From: Plectosphaerella cucumerina
Lineage: Eukaryota; Ascomycota; Sordariomycetes; Glomerellales; Plectosphaerellaceae
Direction of reading: 5' to 3'
Assembly: GCA_020746995.1 (NCBI GenBank)
Contig: JAGPXD010000005.1
Location: 1,798,001-1,862,000, forward strand
Length of the DNA: 64,000 bases
Shown: positions 1-11,456 of the stretch, in pieces
Position numbering within the stretch: the stretch's first letter is position 1
Layout: every line of letters starts with the position of its first letter
Made by a program: the position numbers and the translations under genes
The notes under the pieces: generated by a model
What the model saw: the letters and a program-made list of their open reading frames with translations, nothing else
Told to the model about the DNA's origin: nothing
The model's database searches: none

Positions 1-1183
1 TCCCGAACGGGCACCCCTCGCCGCGGCACGCGATGAGCGGCGGGGACGCAGGTACGGCTGGCCTTCCGGTGGATATCATGCGCGTGATATACCCCTCGGC
101 CTCCTCCTGCTCTCCGTCTGCATCAAGTCTCTCTCTGTCTGCCTGCCTCTCTTCTCTCCCTATCTTTTTCTCCCTGCTTGCGTGCCTCGGGACACTGCTT
201 CTTGAGGCAGGAGGACTCTGCTTCACCCCGGACAGCGTTACCCTCGCTTGTCGTCCGTTCAGCCGTCTCGGCCGGGTGACCGTCGGCCGCTTTGCCTATC
301 GGACGAACCCCCGACATCTGTCAGCGCTGACACCTGACAGGCACCTACCCGTCTTCCGCCTCGAGCCGGGCCCGTCTGAGATACAGTAGTGCGGACGTAG
401 AAACTAGGATTTTTTGCTCACTGCTGACTGCTAAGCCTTCGGATCATCAGGAGGATCCTCGCAGTGGGCCAACCGTGCTTTCTTGGTCCAGTTTCCATAC
501 GCCCTAGACTGTAACCACCTCGCTTGACCTTGCTCACGTCCCTCTCAAACACCACCACTACCCACTCAGGAACCGCAGAGCCACAATGATACCATCCATC
601 ACCGCGGTCCCGCGACAGTCTTGGCCCTCTCTGCGCATGTTGCCCCTTGCCTCCCAGTTCCCCTTCACAGCATCCACTTCGCCATGCAGCCGCACCATGC
701 ATGCACCTCTGCCACATTCCCCCCCTCTCTCAATGCCACCTTCGCCACTAGACCACACACACTCACACGCACAAATCCCATTTTCTCCTGCTCGCCGCCG
801 ACGCCGCCGTCGCGGGTCCCATGCCTGACTTTGGCCTAGAGCTGACGGCGAGTGCGACGTCGCCCGCTCGCCGGCCTCGCCCGACCCCCGACCCCCGTCC
901 TGACCCCTTTTCCCACGTGGTAGCCAGCACAGCACCGGCCCTCTCTCGCCCCAGGGTCCCGGGAATTAAAGAACTTTCCGTCCCCCTGCATCGTTTCCAT
1001 CCTGGACGGGGAGACGTCCATCGACGCATGTGTTTTTGTTTCGCATCGCATCGCATCGTATTATTGCATCGTCGACGCATGGCCCTTTGATCTCCGGCCT
1101 GCCTTACCCTGCCTCGAGAGAGCACTGACGAACGGAAGTCTCCGTGGCAGACTGTGCTTCCTGCTTCCACGCCTTCACCAGAG
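1..1183. other. Upstream region of the first gene, no gene seen
   Basis: Pyrimidine-rich DNA with CT-rich tracts typical of a fungal promoter or 5' leader. A short pentanucleotide repeat (about three TCGCA units) lies near 1041-1058. Open frames here are short, low-complexity and without splice structure. I see no supportable gene. Confidence 0.5.
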
Positions 1184-2944
1184 ATGAAGGGCCCTCTCAC
1201 CCTGCTGGCCCTTCTGTCCTGGGCTGCCTGCCTTGGCGCCGCTCAGGACCTTGACCTCACCCAGATCCTCGCAGCAGCCCCTGAGTGTGCTGTGAGCAAT
1301 CCCTACTCCATGTCCGGCCGCCATTTTCAATACTGACGCGACGACTTCCCAGCTGCCCTGCCTACTAGGTTCGCTGGAGGTTGGTAACTGTAGCCTTGCC
1401 GACACCTCGACTCTCCCGCGATGCGTCTGCACGAGCATCCCCCTCTTGTCCTCTCTTTCGTCCTGCGTGCAGAAGTCATGCACCTTTGAGGACCAGGCCA
1501 GTGCGTCTCGACCATCTTCATCCAAGGAATCTTGTCTTCTAGTCTTCTAACCCATCCTCAGCCTCCGGCATCATTCTATCGCAGATATGCGCCGAGTTCC
1601 CCAAGGAATCCCGACAGACCGAAGTCAAGGCCACCGCCATCGCCTGTCTTGTTTTGACCGTTATCATTGTCCTTCTCCGATGTATCTCGAGGCTCAGCGT
1701 CTCCAGCCGTCTGTGGTGGGATGACTGGACCACCCTTCTCGCCACTGTATGTCTCAATACTGGACCCTCTTGACCCTCACCTCTAACTACTTTAGATGTT
1801 CTTGATTGGCATATGCAGCGTCAAGATAGCAGGTGAGTTTCCCGCCTAGCACTCCCCTCTGCAATTACTTACCTCTCCAGGCTCTCAACTTGGTTTCGGA
1901 CTTCACTATTGGAACGTCGATCCAACAAAATCCCAGGAGATCTTCCAGGTGCGCCCCGTCCCTGCCTACTCCTTCCCTTTGCTAACACGCCCAGCTCTTC
2001 TACTCCGCCCAGATGCTCTACATCCTCATCCAGGTCACCGCAAAGGTCTCCATCCTGACCCTCTTCTGGCGCATCTTCACCGCCCGCTGGTTCCGCATTT
2101 CCGTCTGGTGCTGCGTCACCTTTCTCGTCAGCCACGGCCTGCTTTTTCTTCTTCTCGTTACCTTCCAGTGCATCCCCGTCCATGCCATCTGGGATCGCGC
2201 CGTCTCTGCAAAGTGCCTCAATATCACTGCCATCGGCTGGGCCGGCGCTATCTTCAGCATTCTTGAGGACCTCGTCATCCTGGCCTTGCCTATTCCCGAG
2301 GTCCTGAAGTTGCAGTTAACCTTCAGGAAGAAGGTTGCTGTGTGCCTGATGTTCGGCATTGGATCCTTGTAAGTGCTGTTTTCTCCCGTCGCTTTCTTAT
2401 CCCCATATCTACCTACTTCATCGTTGGGAAACATTCCTAACACATCACAGCGCTTGTGTCACCAGCATGGTCCGTCTTCGCTACATGGTCACGTTTGCCA
2501 ACAGCATGGATTCGACTTGTAAGTCACACCTAGTTACTTCATCCCACACACTCACTTACACATTCAGGGGACAACGTCGATATCGTCATCTGGTCCATCA
2601 TCGAGGTCACCTGCGCCATCATCTGCGGCAGCCTGCCCACCTTGCGCCCGCTGCTGCAGAAGGTGCCCGGCCTGATCTCATCCGCCAGGGCATCTGAGTA
2701 CTTCGGTGGTGGCGTCAGCGCTGCCTCGGCCACGCAGGAACGCAGCCGTAGGGCTCACTCCGAGGTTATCGCTCCGACCGCCTTCAGGAAGCTGTCGGAC
2801 GCGCCCTGGGAGATGGAGAGCTCCCGCAACCGCCAGCATAAGCGCGGGGCCACCTCCACCGTCACATTTGACGCCGTCTCGGAAGCGGGTAGTCGAGACG
2901 ACATGGAGATGGCCGTGTTGGCGAAGGAAAAGTCGACAGTTTGA
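1184..2944 (+). CDS. CFEM-domain PTH11-like G protein-coupled receptor
   Basis: Predicted plasma-membrane receptor of the fungal PTH11 class, a family linked to surface or host sensing. Eight exons (introns 1292-1352, 1501-1561, 1747-1795, 1833-1880, 1949-1994, 2369-2450, 2519-2567) give 454 aa in frame. A signal peptide (MKGPLTLLALLSWAACLGAA) is followed by a CFEM module with spaced cysteines (PECA, LPC, GNC, RCVC, SSC, KSC, QICAEFP). Next come about seven hydrophobic segments, with WWDDWTTLLA after the first. The C-terminal tail is hydrophilic and Arg/Ser-rich. The ATG at 1184 is the first that opens directly on a signal peptide. Splicing is well supported because it rebuilds the full CFEM cysteine pattern. 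Ligand unknown. Confidence 0.88.
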
Positions 2945-3761
2945 GCAGATACCGCCTTTAATTAATGATGTTTTATTTTGTTCACTGCAGCATTATCTCC
3001 GACATCGTCGCTGTGCCCACAGGTCGATTCAGACGAGTCTCCTGACCGAGAAACAGAAAAGGTGATGGCACCCACTTATAAGGGCGTCAAGAGCTGAGAA
3101 AATTCGGCTATGAATTAAGTAGACGTCTGTCACGAAATTAGAATGGCGGCTTCACTGAGCATATCCCTCTGTTACCCATATCCTGGTATCTTCGGCACAT
3201 GACATGGCGACAGCCAAAGGACCCATCGGCAGTCGGCGTCCATCCGGGCTGTGTGCTCCGGCATCGGCAGCACGAGTTCGCGACCGAGTACCGACTCGAG
3301 GATTACAAAGGCAACCTCCGTGACCGCGTTCTGTGATACCGTGGTGTGATGACGCCTTGAGCATCTCGTCACTGGTTCGCACGGCCATTGGGCGACAGGC
3401 GTCCGGGAGTAATGCAAGTTTAAGTCCGCTCTCTGGGCGCGCGCTAGAACACCGAGGAGAGGGTGAGCTTCTGCTAGTTCGAATGTCGATCTCGCGCAGC
3501 AGCGTGGGGTGAAGCCTCTGGGCGAAGAAAAGAGGTAGGAAATGGTCGAAAGTGAGGGCATCACCCAACATTCCCCGCATCTGTCGCCATCTCTTCAGCG
3601 TAGGATGGCTCCAGGAGCAACAAATATGTGACGTCTGAGGTTGACTGAATATCTCAATTATGAATACATGGCCTTGGACAGCTGGTTGCGGTTGAAATGA
3701 ACAGATTCAGCAGCTCGCCAACAAGCCTCGACTTTGTTCTTGTCGTCGCAAGCTTTCAATC
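2945..3761. other. Intergenic region, no gene seen
   Basis: Lies between the tail of the receptor gene and the start of the first TauD gene. Short minus-strand open frames at 3152-3580 overlap each other in two frames and show no domain, signal peptide or splice logic. No repeat noticed. Confidence 0.5.
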
Positions 3762-5064
3762 ATGTCTACGACCCAAACACTCACCACCGAGTCCCAGGCT
3801 CCCCTGAATCTGACACTGGCTTACGACAACCAGGCTCATGAGGAGGTAATGCATGTTCACAACTTTGAAAATCTACGTCTGACATGCCTAGTACAAATAC
3901 ACCGGCTACCTTCCTGTCTACGATGAGAAGACGTCGTTTGAGCCACTGCAGCCCTTTGAGTTTACTGACAGGGGCCTCGCCGCCGACAAGGACAAGAAAA
4001 ACCTGCTGCCTCAGGGAGACTCAAGCGTCAAGGCCAAGAGGCTGACGCCGGTCATTGGCACCGAGATCCGTGGCCTGCAGCTCTCCCAGCTCAACGATGC
4101 CCAGAAAGATGAGCTAGCCCTCCTCATTGCTGAGCGTGGTGTCGTCGTTTTCCGAGGCCAAGACTTCAAGGACATTGGCATTGAGAAGCAGAAGGAATTC
4201 GGCCGCTACTTTGGCCCCTTGCACATTCATGTGAGTTGACTGGCTGGATAGCAAACTTCACCATGCTGATTACTTTGCAGCCCGTTGGCGCCCATGTCAA
4301 GGATCACCTTGAGCTGCACAACATCTACCTCGGCCCAGATAACGAGTACCGCAACCGCAACAAGAGCAACAAGCTCACCACCACAGGGTATCACTCGGAC
4401 GTCTCGTATGAGCACCAGCCTCCCGGAATCACCATCCTGACCCTGCTCTCCATTCCCGAGACGGGCGGCGACACGGCTTGGGCATCTCAAACCGAGGCGT
4501 ACAATCGCCTGTCTGAGCCTCTCAAGACCTTCCTTGAGGGTTTGCGAGCCGAGCACAGCGGCCACCCGCAAGCGGACAATGCCCGACGCGACGGCAAGTT
4601 TGTCAGGCGCGAGCCCGTAAAGTCGGAGCATCCCATTGTGCGGGTGCACCCGGTGAGTTCCACGAGACGGCCACAAACTGCGTAATGCTAATGTTTCCCG
4701 CGTCAGGCAACGGGCCAGAAGGCTCTCTTCGTCAACCCGGGGTTCACGAAGCGCATCATAGGGCTCAAGGACGAGGAGTCAGACGCGCTCTTGAAGCTCT
4801 TGTTCAAGGTGAGTTCACATGCATCCCCGGCCAGTGCTTCGCGACTGACGCCTTACGCAGCACATCACCTTTGGGCAAGACCTCCAGGTCCGCGTGACGT
4901 GGGAGGAGGGCACCGTGGCCTTGTGGGACAACAGGGTGACGGCGCACACGGCCATCTCGGACTATAACGTGCACAACCCGCAGGAGGGCCTTCGCCATGG
5001 CTTCCGGATCACGACGCAGGCTGACAAACCGAAGGGGGTGAATGGGCTTGAATCGATCTGGTGA
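3762..5064 (+). CDS. TauD/TfdA-type alpha-ketoglutarate-dependent sulfonate dioxygenase (copy 1)
   Basis: Non-haem Fe(II)/2-oxoglutarate dioxygenase. Family members such as yeast Jlp1 oxidise sulfonates such as taurine and release sulfite. Five exons (introns 3846-3891, 4231-4280, 4653-4706, 4809-4860) give 366 aa. The facial triad is visible: H and D of TGYHSDVSYEH, then the distal His in WDNRVTAHTA. The 2-oxoglutarate-binding Arg sits in RHGFRITT. The TPETGGDT-like signature (IPETGGDTAWAS) is also present. The N-terminal half carries VIGTEIRGLQL and ERGVVVFRGQ, both usual for the family. No targeting signal, so probably cytosolic. Substrate cannot be assigned: taurine, an aliphatic sulfonate and an alkyl sulfate are all possible. 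Confidence 0.9.
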
Positions 5065-5395
5065 TGGCGCAGGGGAAGAGTGATGCTCCTCAGATCCGAA
5101 TCTTTGCCATATCCGGGGGTATCGGCCCGGCAGTTGGCGCGTTCCTGCAAACGTTTCAGTTGTTTTGATGAGTGATCAGTTCCTGGCGGGGGGGGGGACT
5201 AGCGGAGGATGCCTCTTGCATTTCACGATGATGGTCATTTTGCCGCGTTTCGAGTGTGGTCGTCAGAATTGGCTCGGCCGTTCTATTCATCAGTCTGAAT
5301 TCCAAGCCAGATTCTCGCGGCGCAGCCCTCACGACGTTCGTGGAGATTGCTCCCACATTCCATCTGTGAGTCTCTCGTGAAAGCTTGAACTGTCC

Positions 5396-5408
5396 CCGAG
5401 CTATTCGG
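5396..5408. promoter_or_regulatory. CCG-N7-CGG element, copy 1
   Basis: Inverted CCG/CGG triplets separated by 7 nt (CCGAGCTATTCGG). This is the spacing style recognised by Zn2Cys6 binuclear-cluster factors. It differs from the copy 55 bp downstream by one base. The target gene is uncertain; the aquaporin starts about 1.6 kb downstream. Confidence 0.35.
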
Positions 5409-5450
5409 CCAGCAGTAAGCCCGCGCCAGCAACGGTTTCCGGAGAAGACC

Positions 5451-5463
5451 CCGAGCTATCCGG
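5451..5463. promoter_or_regulatory. CCG-N7-CGG element, copy 2
   Basis: CCGAGCTATCCGG, a near-identical second copy of the upstream element in the same orientation. Duplication of a spacer-matched CCG/CGG pair makes a Zn2Cys6 operator more plausible than a single chance match. No binding evidence can be read from sequence. Confidence 0.35.
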
Positions 5464-6905
5464 GCTGACGATGATCCCCGGATGAAGCAACGCTCGCGCC
5501 GGGGAAGCTCTGTTGGAGCTCAATCTAGCACACGTCTCTCCCTATCAACCGCCAAGCGCCGGGAAGAGGCTTCGCGCCGTCCGGCAAGGGGGCCATCGGC
5601 GCAAATGCAAGTGGCGCACGCTTCGAGAGCTCAGAGCTTCCCTTTGGCGGATGAACCCCTATTGTCTCACGTGGTCTGCGCGCACCAGAGCGCCATCTGA
5701 TTCAGACAGCTTCCCCGAGCCCCCCGAGGAACGCCCTTCGCCGAGCGCGCGTGGCTTTTCAGCTGGCATTGATTGATTGACCAAGGGGGTCTGAACCAAC
5801 AACCACCACTTTTAGCGGCGCGTGGCTGCGTTCAGCTGTGCTGTCACCTTTCTGGTCCGTCTCCACGCCGCGGTTGACAGTGAGACCAAGCATCCATGCC
5901 GTCCGTCACGGCGCACCGCGTGAGACTGCGGGGTCGGTCTCGGATGATTAGAGTGACACAATGACGGCCGGCAGGCACGTCGGGCAGGATAGCTCGAAAT
6001 CCGTTCCATTGAGCGACCTCAAGTGCCCCGCGATCGATGTCTCCAGTCGCGATTGGATATTGGTAGGAGAAGCGGTCAGAAGATTCATCGCATCTGGGCC
6101 CCCATTGCCCCTGGCTTCTCCCACGATCATCCCGTTCCACGGCATGCACCTTGCAGGAACCTCGAGGCCTGGCCTGGCTGCCTCTCGGAATGACGTTGTT
6201 TGGGCTCGAGTCTCTAGCGTTGGCCAGTAGCAGGTTTCCATCGAAACTTTGACCTCCCCCTTCGACGTTGAGGTTCTCTTCGCCACATGCCTCGCTTCGG
6301 ACGGCCGCTTGCCAGAGAGACTACGTCGACTAGAGCCCCCCCCCCCCCCCCCCGCGCGACGAGACACGGTCTTGTGCGACGGGAGCTAGCGAAAAAGCCT
6401 CCTCGCCGGAAACACCACGACACCCTCTTTCGTTCTCCCCTCTCAAGCCCCTCAAGCCCCTCCACCGCGGTCACTGGGCTGCAGCAACGGCCGTTCCTCT
6501 TTGCGGCCACGCCGGCTCTGAGGCCGCCTAGAGACCCAGCCGTGACGCACACAGTCAGTGTCACCAACAGCCTGGCGGCTCTTTCGGATGGCGCCAAGCA
6601 GGAATGGCCACTGGCCAGCGCGGTGACGCATTCATCTTGGCCCCTTGAGGCTTGCTCGATAGAGGGAGGAGGACGGAGGGGAACACTACTCGCTTCCATG
6701 ATCTGACTTGCTCCAGATCGTGCCCTACCACGCCACGGGCCGCCGGCATGCTCGTACAGGAGTTTGTCGTAATCGTCCCACCCCTCGACATCTTGTCTCT
6801 GCCACGATCTCGTGCTACGAGATGGGGGGTTGGGCCGATGGGAGGAAACTCTCTTTTCTCGGGTCAGGCTTGGCGACTGAAGCCATCGTTGTCCCTTCGG
6901 CTGGG

Positions 6906-6911
6906 TATAAG
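6906..6911 (+). promoter_or_regulatory. TATA-like box of the aquaporin gene
   Basis: TATAAG about 115 bp before the aquaporin ATG, a plausible core-promoter position in a filamentous fungus. Confidence 0.45.
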
Positions 6912-7024
6912 ATGGCTGTGGCCACCCACCCTCTTCTTCCTGTCCCCTGAGAGCATCGTCATCCCGCACTGCAAAGCAACCTTACAGAGTCACATCCCGC
7001 GCATCGATATTACCACACCTCAAG

Positions 7025-8037
7025 ATGTCTGAGCAAGGCCACCGATTCACCCGCGTCCTCTCGAGGCAGTCCGGGGCCACCACCCCAGGCTCGCCCGGCG
7101 GCGCCCTCCCGATGCTGCGCAAGCCTGACAACACCAGGAACAATCTCGTCGCCATGCTAGGCGAGTTTGTCGGCACATTCCTGTTCCTATTCTTTGCTTT
7201 TGCGGGCACCCAGATCGCGAATACACCGGCCCCTGCTGCTGGATCACCCCCAAGCGCCATCGCCATCATCTTCATCTCGCTTGCCTTCGGTGTGTCCCTG
7301 ACGGCCAATGTCTGGGCCTTCTACCGCGTCACGGGTGGTCTTTTCAACCCATGTGTAAGTCGCGCTGCTGCCCATCAGCAAAACAATCAATCTGACAGCC
7401 ACAACTCCAGGTCACCCTTGCCCTCATCTTCTGCGGCGGTCTACCCGTTATTCGTGCCGCCTTCGTCATCCCTGCTCAGCTCCTCGGTGGCATGGCCGCT
7501 GCCGGAGTTGTGTCAGCTCTATTCCCCGGCCCTATGCCCGTCGACACGCTGCTCGGGGGCGGCGCCAACACAGCCCAGGGTCTCTTCATCGAGATGTTCC
7601 TGACCGCCCAGCTCGTCTTCGTCATCCTCATGCTCGCCGTCGAGAAACACCGCTCCACCTTCCTGGCCCCCGTTGGCATCGGTCTGACCTTCTTCCTCTG
7701 CGAGCTCATCGGTAAGTCCCTCCATCCAGATCATCCTTCCTATCTGGTTCAAACGATACTGACCCTACCTCCAGGCGTTTACTTCACCGGCGGCTCCCTG
7801 AACCCTGCCCGCTCCCTCGGCCCTGCCGTTGCCAACCGCTCGTTCCCCGGCTACTTTTGGATCTACTGGCTGGGCCCCATCATGGGCACGTTCCTCGCAT
7901 CGGGCTTCTACCTCTTGCTCAAGAGCCTGCGCTACCATGAATGCAACCCGGGTCAGGACTCGGACGGCTACAAGGAGCCTGCCAGTCCCCTTCACGACGT
8001 CGAGCGCAAGCCTGTGCCCCACTCTCCCACTCCCTAA
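7025..8037 (+). CDS. Aquaporin / aquaglyceroporin (MIP family)
   Basis: Membrane channel for water, possibly glycerol or other small neutral solutes. Three exons (introns 7355-7410 and 7712-7774) give 297 aa. Six hydrophobic segments are visible. The first half-helix motif is NPC (GGLFNPCVTLAL) in place of canonical NPA, while the second is canonical (GGSLNPARSLGPA). The first intron falls exactly after the NPC cysteine codon. The N-terminal tail is Ser/Pro/Gly-rich and the C-terminal tail is short and hydrophilic. The Arg after the second NPA, part of the selectivity filter, is present. Whether glycerol passes cannot be decided from these residues. Confidence 0.9.
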
Positions 8038-8611
8038 GCGAGCATGTTTGTGTGCCTAGTGTTGCGAGTCGCATTGGAGCATCCCCATCAGGGCTGGTAG
8101 GTTAATGCAAATGCCAGGAGGTAGTCCGATTATGAGGTAGACCCGGGAAAGGAGTATGGGGAGGATAGTTTCCGAAGATTGTCAGGTAGAAAATAATAAC
8201 CACCAGTGGTTCACAGTTCATACTTATGCTGATAATGCTGATGGATGTTGTTGGAGACCCCATGCCAGAACCTGTATGTTTCCTTTTTTTACGCGGGCGG
8301 GTGAGAGCATAGCACTGATACCAAGAGCTGAGGTTAGCATGATGGAGGCTATTGGATTTAGACATAGATATAGCATGCCCAGGATTAATACTAGATGTGC
8401 TAAATATAAGGAGGTAACTTCTTCCGTCAGTCCTTCTCTGGTTGGCGCTGTCCAAAACCCTTCGCGATAGCTAATTACTGAAAATGCGCAGCATCCGATT
8501 TATGTCTTTGTTGGAATGAATCTCGGCATAGTGTATTAGCAACCCTACATCAACCACATCTCATAGATAGTATATAGCCCGGCGTGTCTCAAACGAGAAG
8601 ACATAGCAAAG
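8038..8611. other. Intergenic region between convergent genes, no gene seen
   Basis: Convergent 3' flanks of the aquaporin and the downstream minus-strand gene. AT-richer than the surrounding coding DNA. No open frame with coding character. Confidence 0.5.
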
Positions 8612-9725
8612 TCAGCCCGCCAGCCGTCGCCACGTACAACCATCTCTGGAGGGCTGCTTGATGCACAGCCCCAGAGAGTGCATCCCATTCTCCCCTTTGT
8701 TCTCCACCCACTTAAACTCTGTGCCGTTCGCAAAGGTGAACGTGGGAAGGTCATGCTCGCTCGGGTCAGCGAGACTAATGGCCGAATACTGACCGTAGAG
8801 ATTCGACGGGGCCAGCTCTTCATCGTCTCCATCGGCTCGCTTGCCGGTAAAAGAGAGCGTCACGTTACCCAGCGAGGCCACAACGGTGAAGAGAGCAGTC
8901 GCCGTCGTGTTGCTGAAGTTGACGGTGTAGGTGAAGGGCACAGTCTCGTTCCTAGATCTTTGTCGTGAGCAGATTCCGCGCACCCGAGGCTCTAGAAGTA
9001 TCGACGCACCATTTGAAGTCCATCTCGCAGTCCCTCTGGCTGGAGTTGTGAGGGACTTGGAAGTCGAATGCATTCCGCCCGCGGTTATTTTCCTTGATCC
9101 ACGAGCGCTCGTCACCGCTGACGGAATAAAACGAGCCCGTCTCCCCGCTGTCGTCTGGGTCGATGAGCCTATCGCTGACTCGCGCGATGCTTGCCAGAGT
9201 TAAGTTCACGTTTGGCTCGCCGACGTAGGTCCAGGGAGAGGTTTCGAACATTCCGCAGCGTTCCCCGTCCTTGTAGCACTCGAATCGTGTTGTAGAGAAG
9301 CCCAGGTTGTAGATGGCGTCGTTGGTGCATCCCCCTAGCGACAAGCAGGTTTGGCGCGTCTGAAGGCGATGATCCAGCCCATCGAGTGGGATCTTGGGAA
9401 TCCCTAGGCTGCGAGGCGCGCTTTGTGTGTTGCCAGTGCGATAGTCTGTGCCGAAATGGTCGACTTCAAAATAGAGTGGGTTTTCGTCCCACGGGGGATT
9501 CTTCCCTATTCGCATGGAAGCATTGAAATAAGGTCCAAAGGTGTACGGGCCTTGTTGCTGGCAGATGGATCGACTAGCTTCAGCGGGCACGAATGATCCG
9601 GAAAGGGTGCCGTTGTAAAAAATGAACTGGGTGCCTCCATCGAGCACCGTGGTCCGGACGGTAGATGCGAGCGCGGAAAAGCTCAACACGGCAAGGGAGC
9701 CGAGAGAGAGGTCGCGATGGAACAT
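8612..9725 (-). CDS. Secreted protein of unknown function
   Basis: Two exons (9010-9725 and 8612-8951, intron of 58 nt) give 351 aa. The chosen donor (GTGCGT within the TGG codon) restores the frame into NETVPFTYTVNF. Without it the first exon runs to a stop inside the intron. The N-terminus (MFHRDLSLGSLAVLSFSALA) is a good signal peptide. The mature part has several N-glycosylation sequons (NGT, NAS, NLT, NSS, NET, NTT) and scattered cysteines (CLSLGGC, FECYKDGERC). I recognise no catalytic motif or family. It is the first of several secreted proteins in the next 10 kb. Confidence 0.72.
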
Positions 9726-10444
9726 AGCATTGATGATTTCCCGGTCGTTTGTGGAACCATCAGGCGATGCATCGCGACATCATGGGAGCGCAGCGGCGAG
9801 GGGCTTTAAAGATTTTCTGCCTCATCTCCAGCTTATTCATAACAGCGGCGATAAGTAAGATTCGGGCAAAATTAGGCCGACTGCAGCATAAAGTGCTGCT
9901 TTGCCAGAAATACCTCACACGTATTGCTGCCACTGATGCTGATGCTGATATTGCTGACGGGTGTTTTCGAAGGCACTCATACCAGAATAGAATTCAACAT
10001 AAAATTTGCGAAGTATTCTAGACGCACTCTTGTGCCTCATGAAGGATGCGACTGGCTGGCTTAGACTTCTGCAGGGTGCGGGAGCTGATGGCGACAAAAC
10101 GACAGGACCGAGGAGTATCTAGCTAAACTGTGACTGGCTGGTCCAACATGGGGCATCATCTGGTAGAGTCCATGGTGTCGGTGCCGCATCTCCCTTGTCA
10201 AGGGGTCAAATATCATCATTCAAGCCTCGTAGGGTCACAGAGAAAGATATAGTTTATGTCAGGAACTGGTTGAATCTAGTGATAAACGTCAACAACTGCC
10301 TTGTTCTGGTCCTCCGGCGCATGCCAGGAGGCCCTTCGTGCGTTGTCATCTGATTGTGGTAGCCCTGGGGCGCGATTATCCCGTGCTGCCGCTTCCCAGA
10401 CCCCTCAAAGCCGAGACCCTTGCCGGATAATGAAAAGCCTATGC
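9726..10444. other. Intergenic region, no gene seen
   Basis: Promoter side of the upstream secreted protein gene and 3' flank of the next minus-strand gene. Nothing coding seen. Confidence 0.5.
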
Positions 10445-11324
10445 TTAGACAGGACGCGAGCCACCGCCGAAGAAGCCTAGGCAACAGAAATTAGTCAAGT
10501 TCGTCAGGGCCAGTGTATGGCATCAGCGCAAAAGTGCCGAGACGGGCTCTACTCACCACACGTGCCGACAATAACATTCCAGGGGCCCGCACGGGCAAAC
10601 TCCTGGCCGTGCGACCAGTGATCCGTGATAGTGCAGGGCCTGCCAGGGGGGCAGACGTGGGGGAACTTGACCCAGTGGCAGGACTTGCGGATTTCCTCGG
10701 CCATGTTAGCGACGTCGGTACACCTCACGGTGATGTCGTGGTAGTTGTCGTTGCAGAGACCAATAGCGGCGTCGTGGTTACACTGGGTGCGAATGCAGGT
10801 CCGGGCTCTGGCGGAGCAGCCGGCGGTAACTCTACGCAGGCTGTTGATACCGTCGTTGACGCCGCTAACTTTAGCGTTACCAAACCTGCCGTCGCAGTTG
10901 CCGTTCTTAGGAGGGGAAAGCGTTAGTCAAAGAGGTCTCGACGGTAGGGGCTTTGCCACAAGCTGACTTACCAGGCGCTTCGACAGGGCCTCTCTGGCCT
11001 CCAGAGCCGGGTTCTCCGAGCTCGCGAGGGGTTGAATAGGCTCGTCGAGATACATAGAGAACTCAGGATGGTCCTTCTTGATCTTGGCCTCGATATCCTA
11101 GTAGTTGCACAGAGTCAGAAGGCCCGTGTAGAAAATCGTTGCGCTGAGACGTCACGTACATCGAGATCCGCTCCCCAGACTTGAACGACAGGGCCACCGG
11201 GAGTGATGCTTCCCGTCCATCCCATCTCGCCGAGGGGCAGGGGGAGCCCAGAGGCAGACGGACCCGGGAGGGTAGCGCCGGCGACAGCAGCCGCCAGGCT
11301 CAACACAATGTTTAAGTGCTTCAT
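10445..11324 (-). CDS. Secreted cysteine-rich protein, effector-like
   Basis: Four exons (11160-11324, 10972-11097, 10557-10905, 10445-10476) give 223 aa in frame, all with GT-AG junctions. A signal peptide (MKHLNIVLSLAAAVAGATLP) is followed by a Gly/Pro segment and an acidic, charged middle part. The C-terminal domain has about ten cysteines (NGNCDG, TAGC, RTC, TQC, LCND, VRC, KSC, HVC, RPC, GTC). An even number of evenly spaced cysteines suggests a disulfide-stabilised extracellular fold. The ending WNVIVGTCGFFGGG faintly recalls Ecp2/Hce2-type effectors, but I cannot confirm that family. A TATA-like box lies about 125 bp upstream. Confidence 0.7.
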
Positions 11325-11448
11325 GTCGAAGAGGGTAGAGGGGTCAACCAGGAGGATGTCCTAAGGGGATGGAAGAGGCGTGAGGAGGGCAGGTTGAGCT
11401 GTGCTGATGTCAGGTTCAGTGAACTTCAATGTGAACTTGGGGACCCTT

Positions 11449-11456
11449 CTTTTATA
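11449..11456 (-). promoter_or_regulatory. TATA-like box of the cysteine-rich secreted protein gene
   Basis: TATAAAAG on the minus strand, about 125 bp upstream of the start codon at 11324. Confidence 0.45.

Larger units (their letters stand above)
5065..7024. other. Long intergenic region with homopolymers and paired CCG-N7-CGG sites
   Basis: About 2 kb without a convincing gene. It contains a run of 10 G (5189-5198), a run of 18 C (6336-6353), and two nearly identical 13-bp CCG-N7-CGG elements (listed separately). The long minus-strand frame at 6214-6969 runs through the poly-C tract and is Arg/Gly-rich, so I treat it as chance. Confidence 0.5.

Noticed and set aside
6214..6969. 251-aa minus-strand open frame
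   Set aside because: Runs through an 18-base poly-C tract (giving a Gly run), is Arg/Gly/Ser-rich and has no recognisable domain or signal peptide.
9010..9041. Shorter alternative intron (32 nt) in the secreted unknown protein gene
   Set aside because: It does not restore the downstream frame, whereas the 58-nt intron starting at GTGCGT does.
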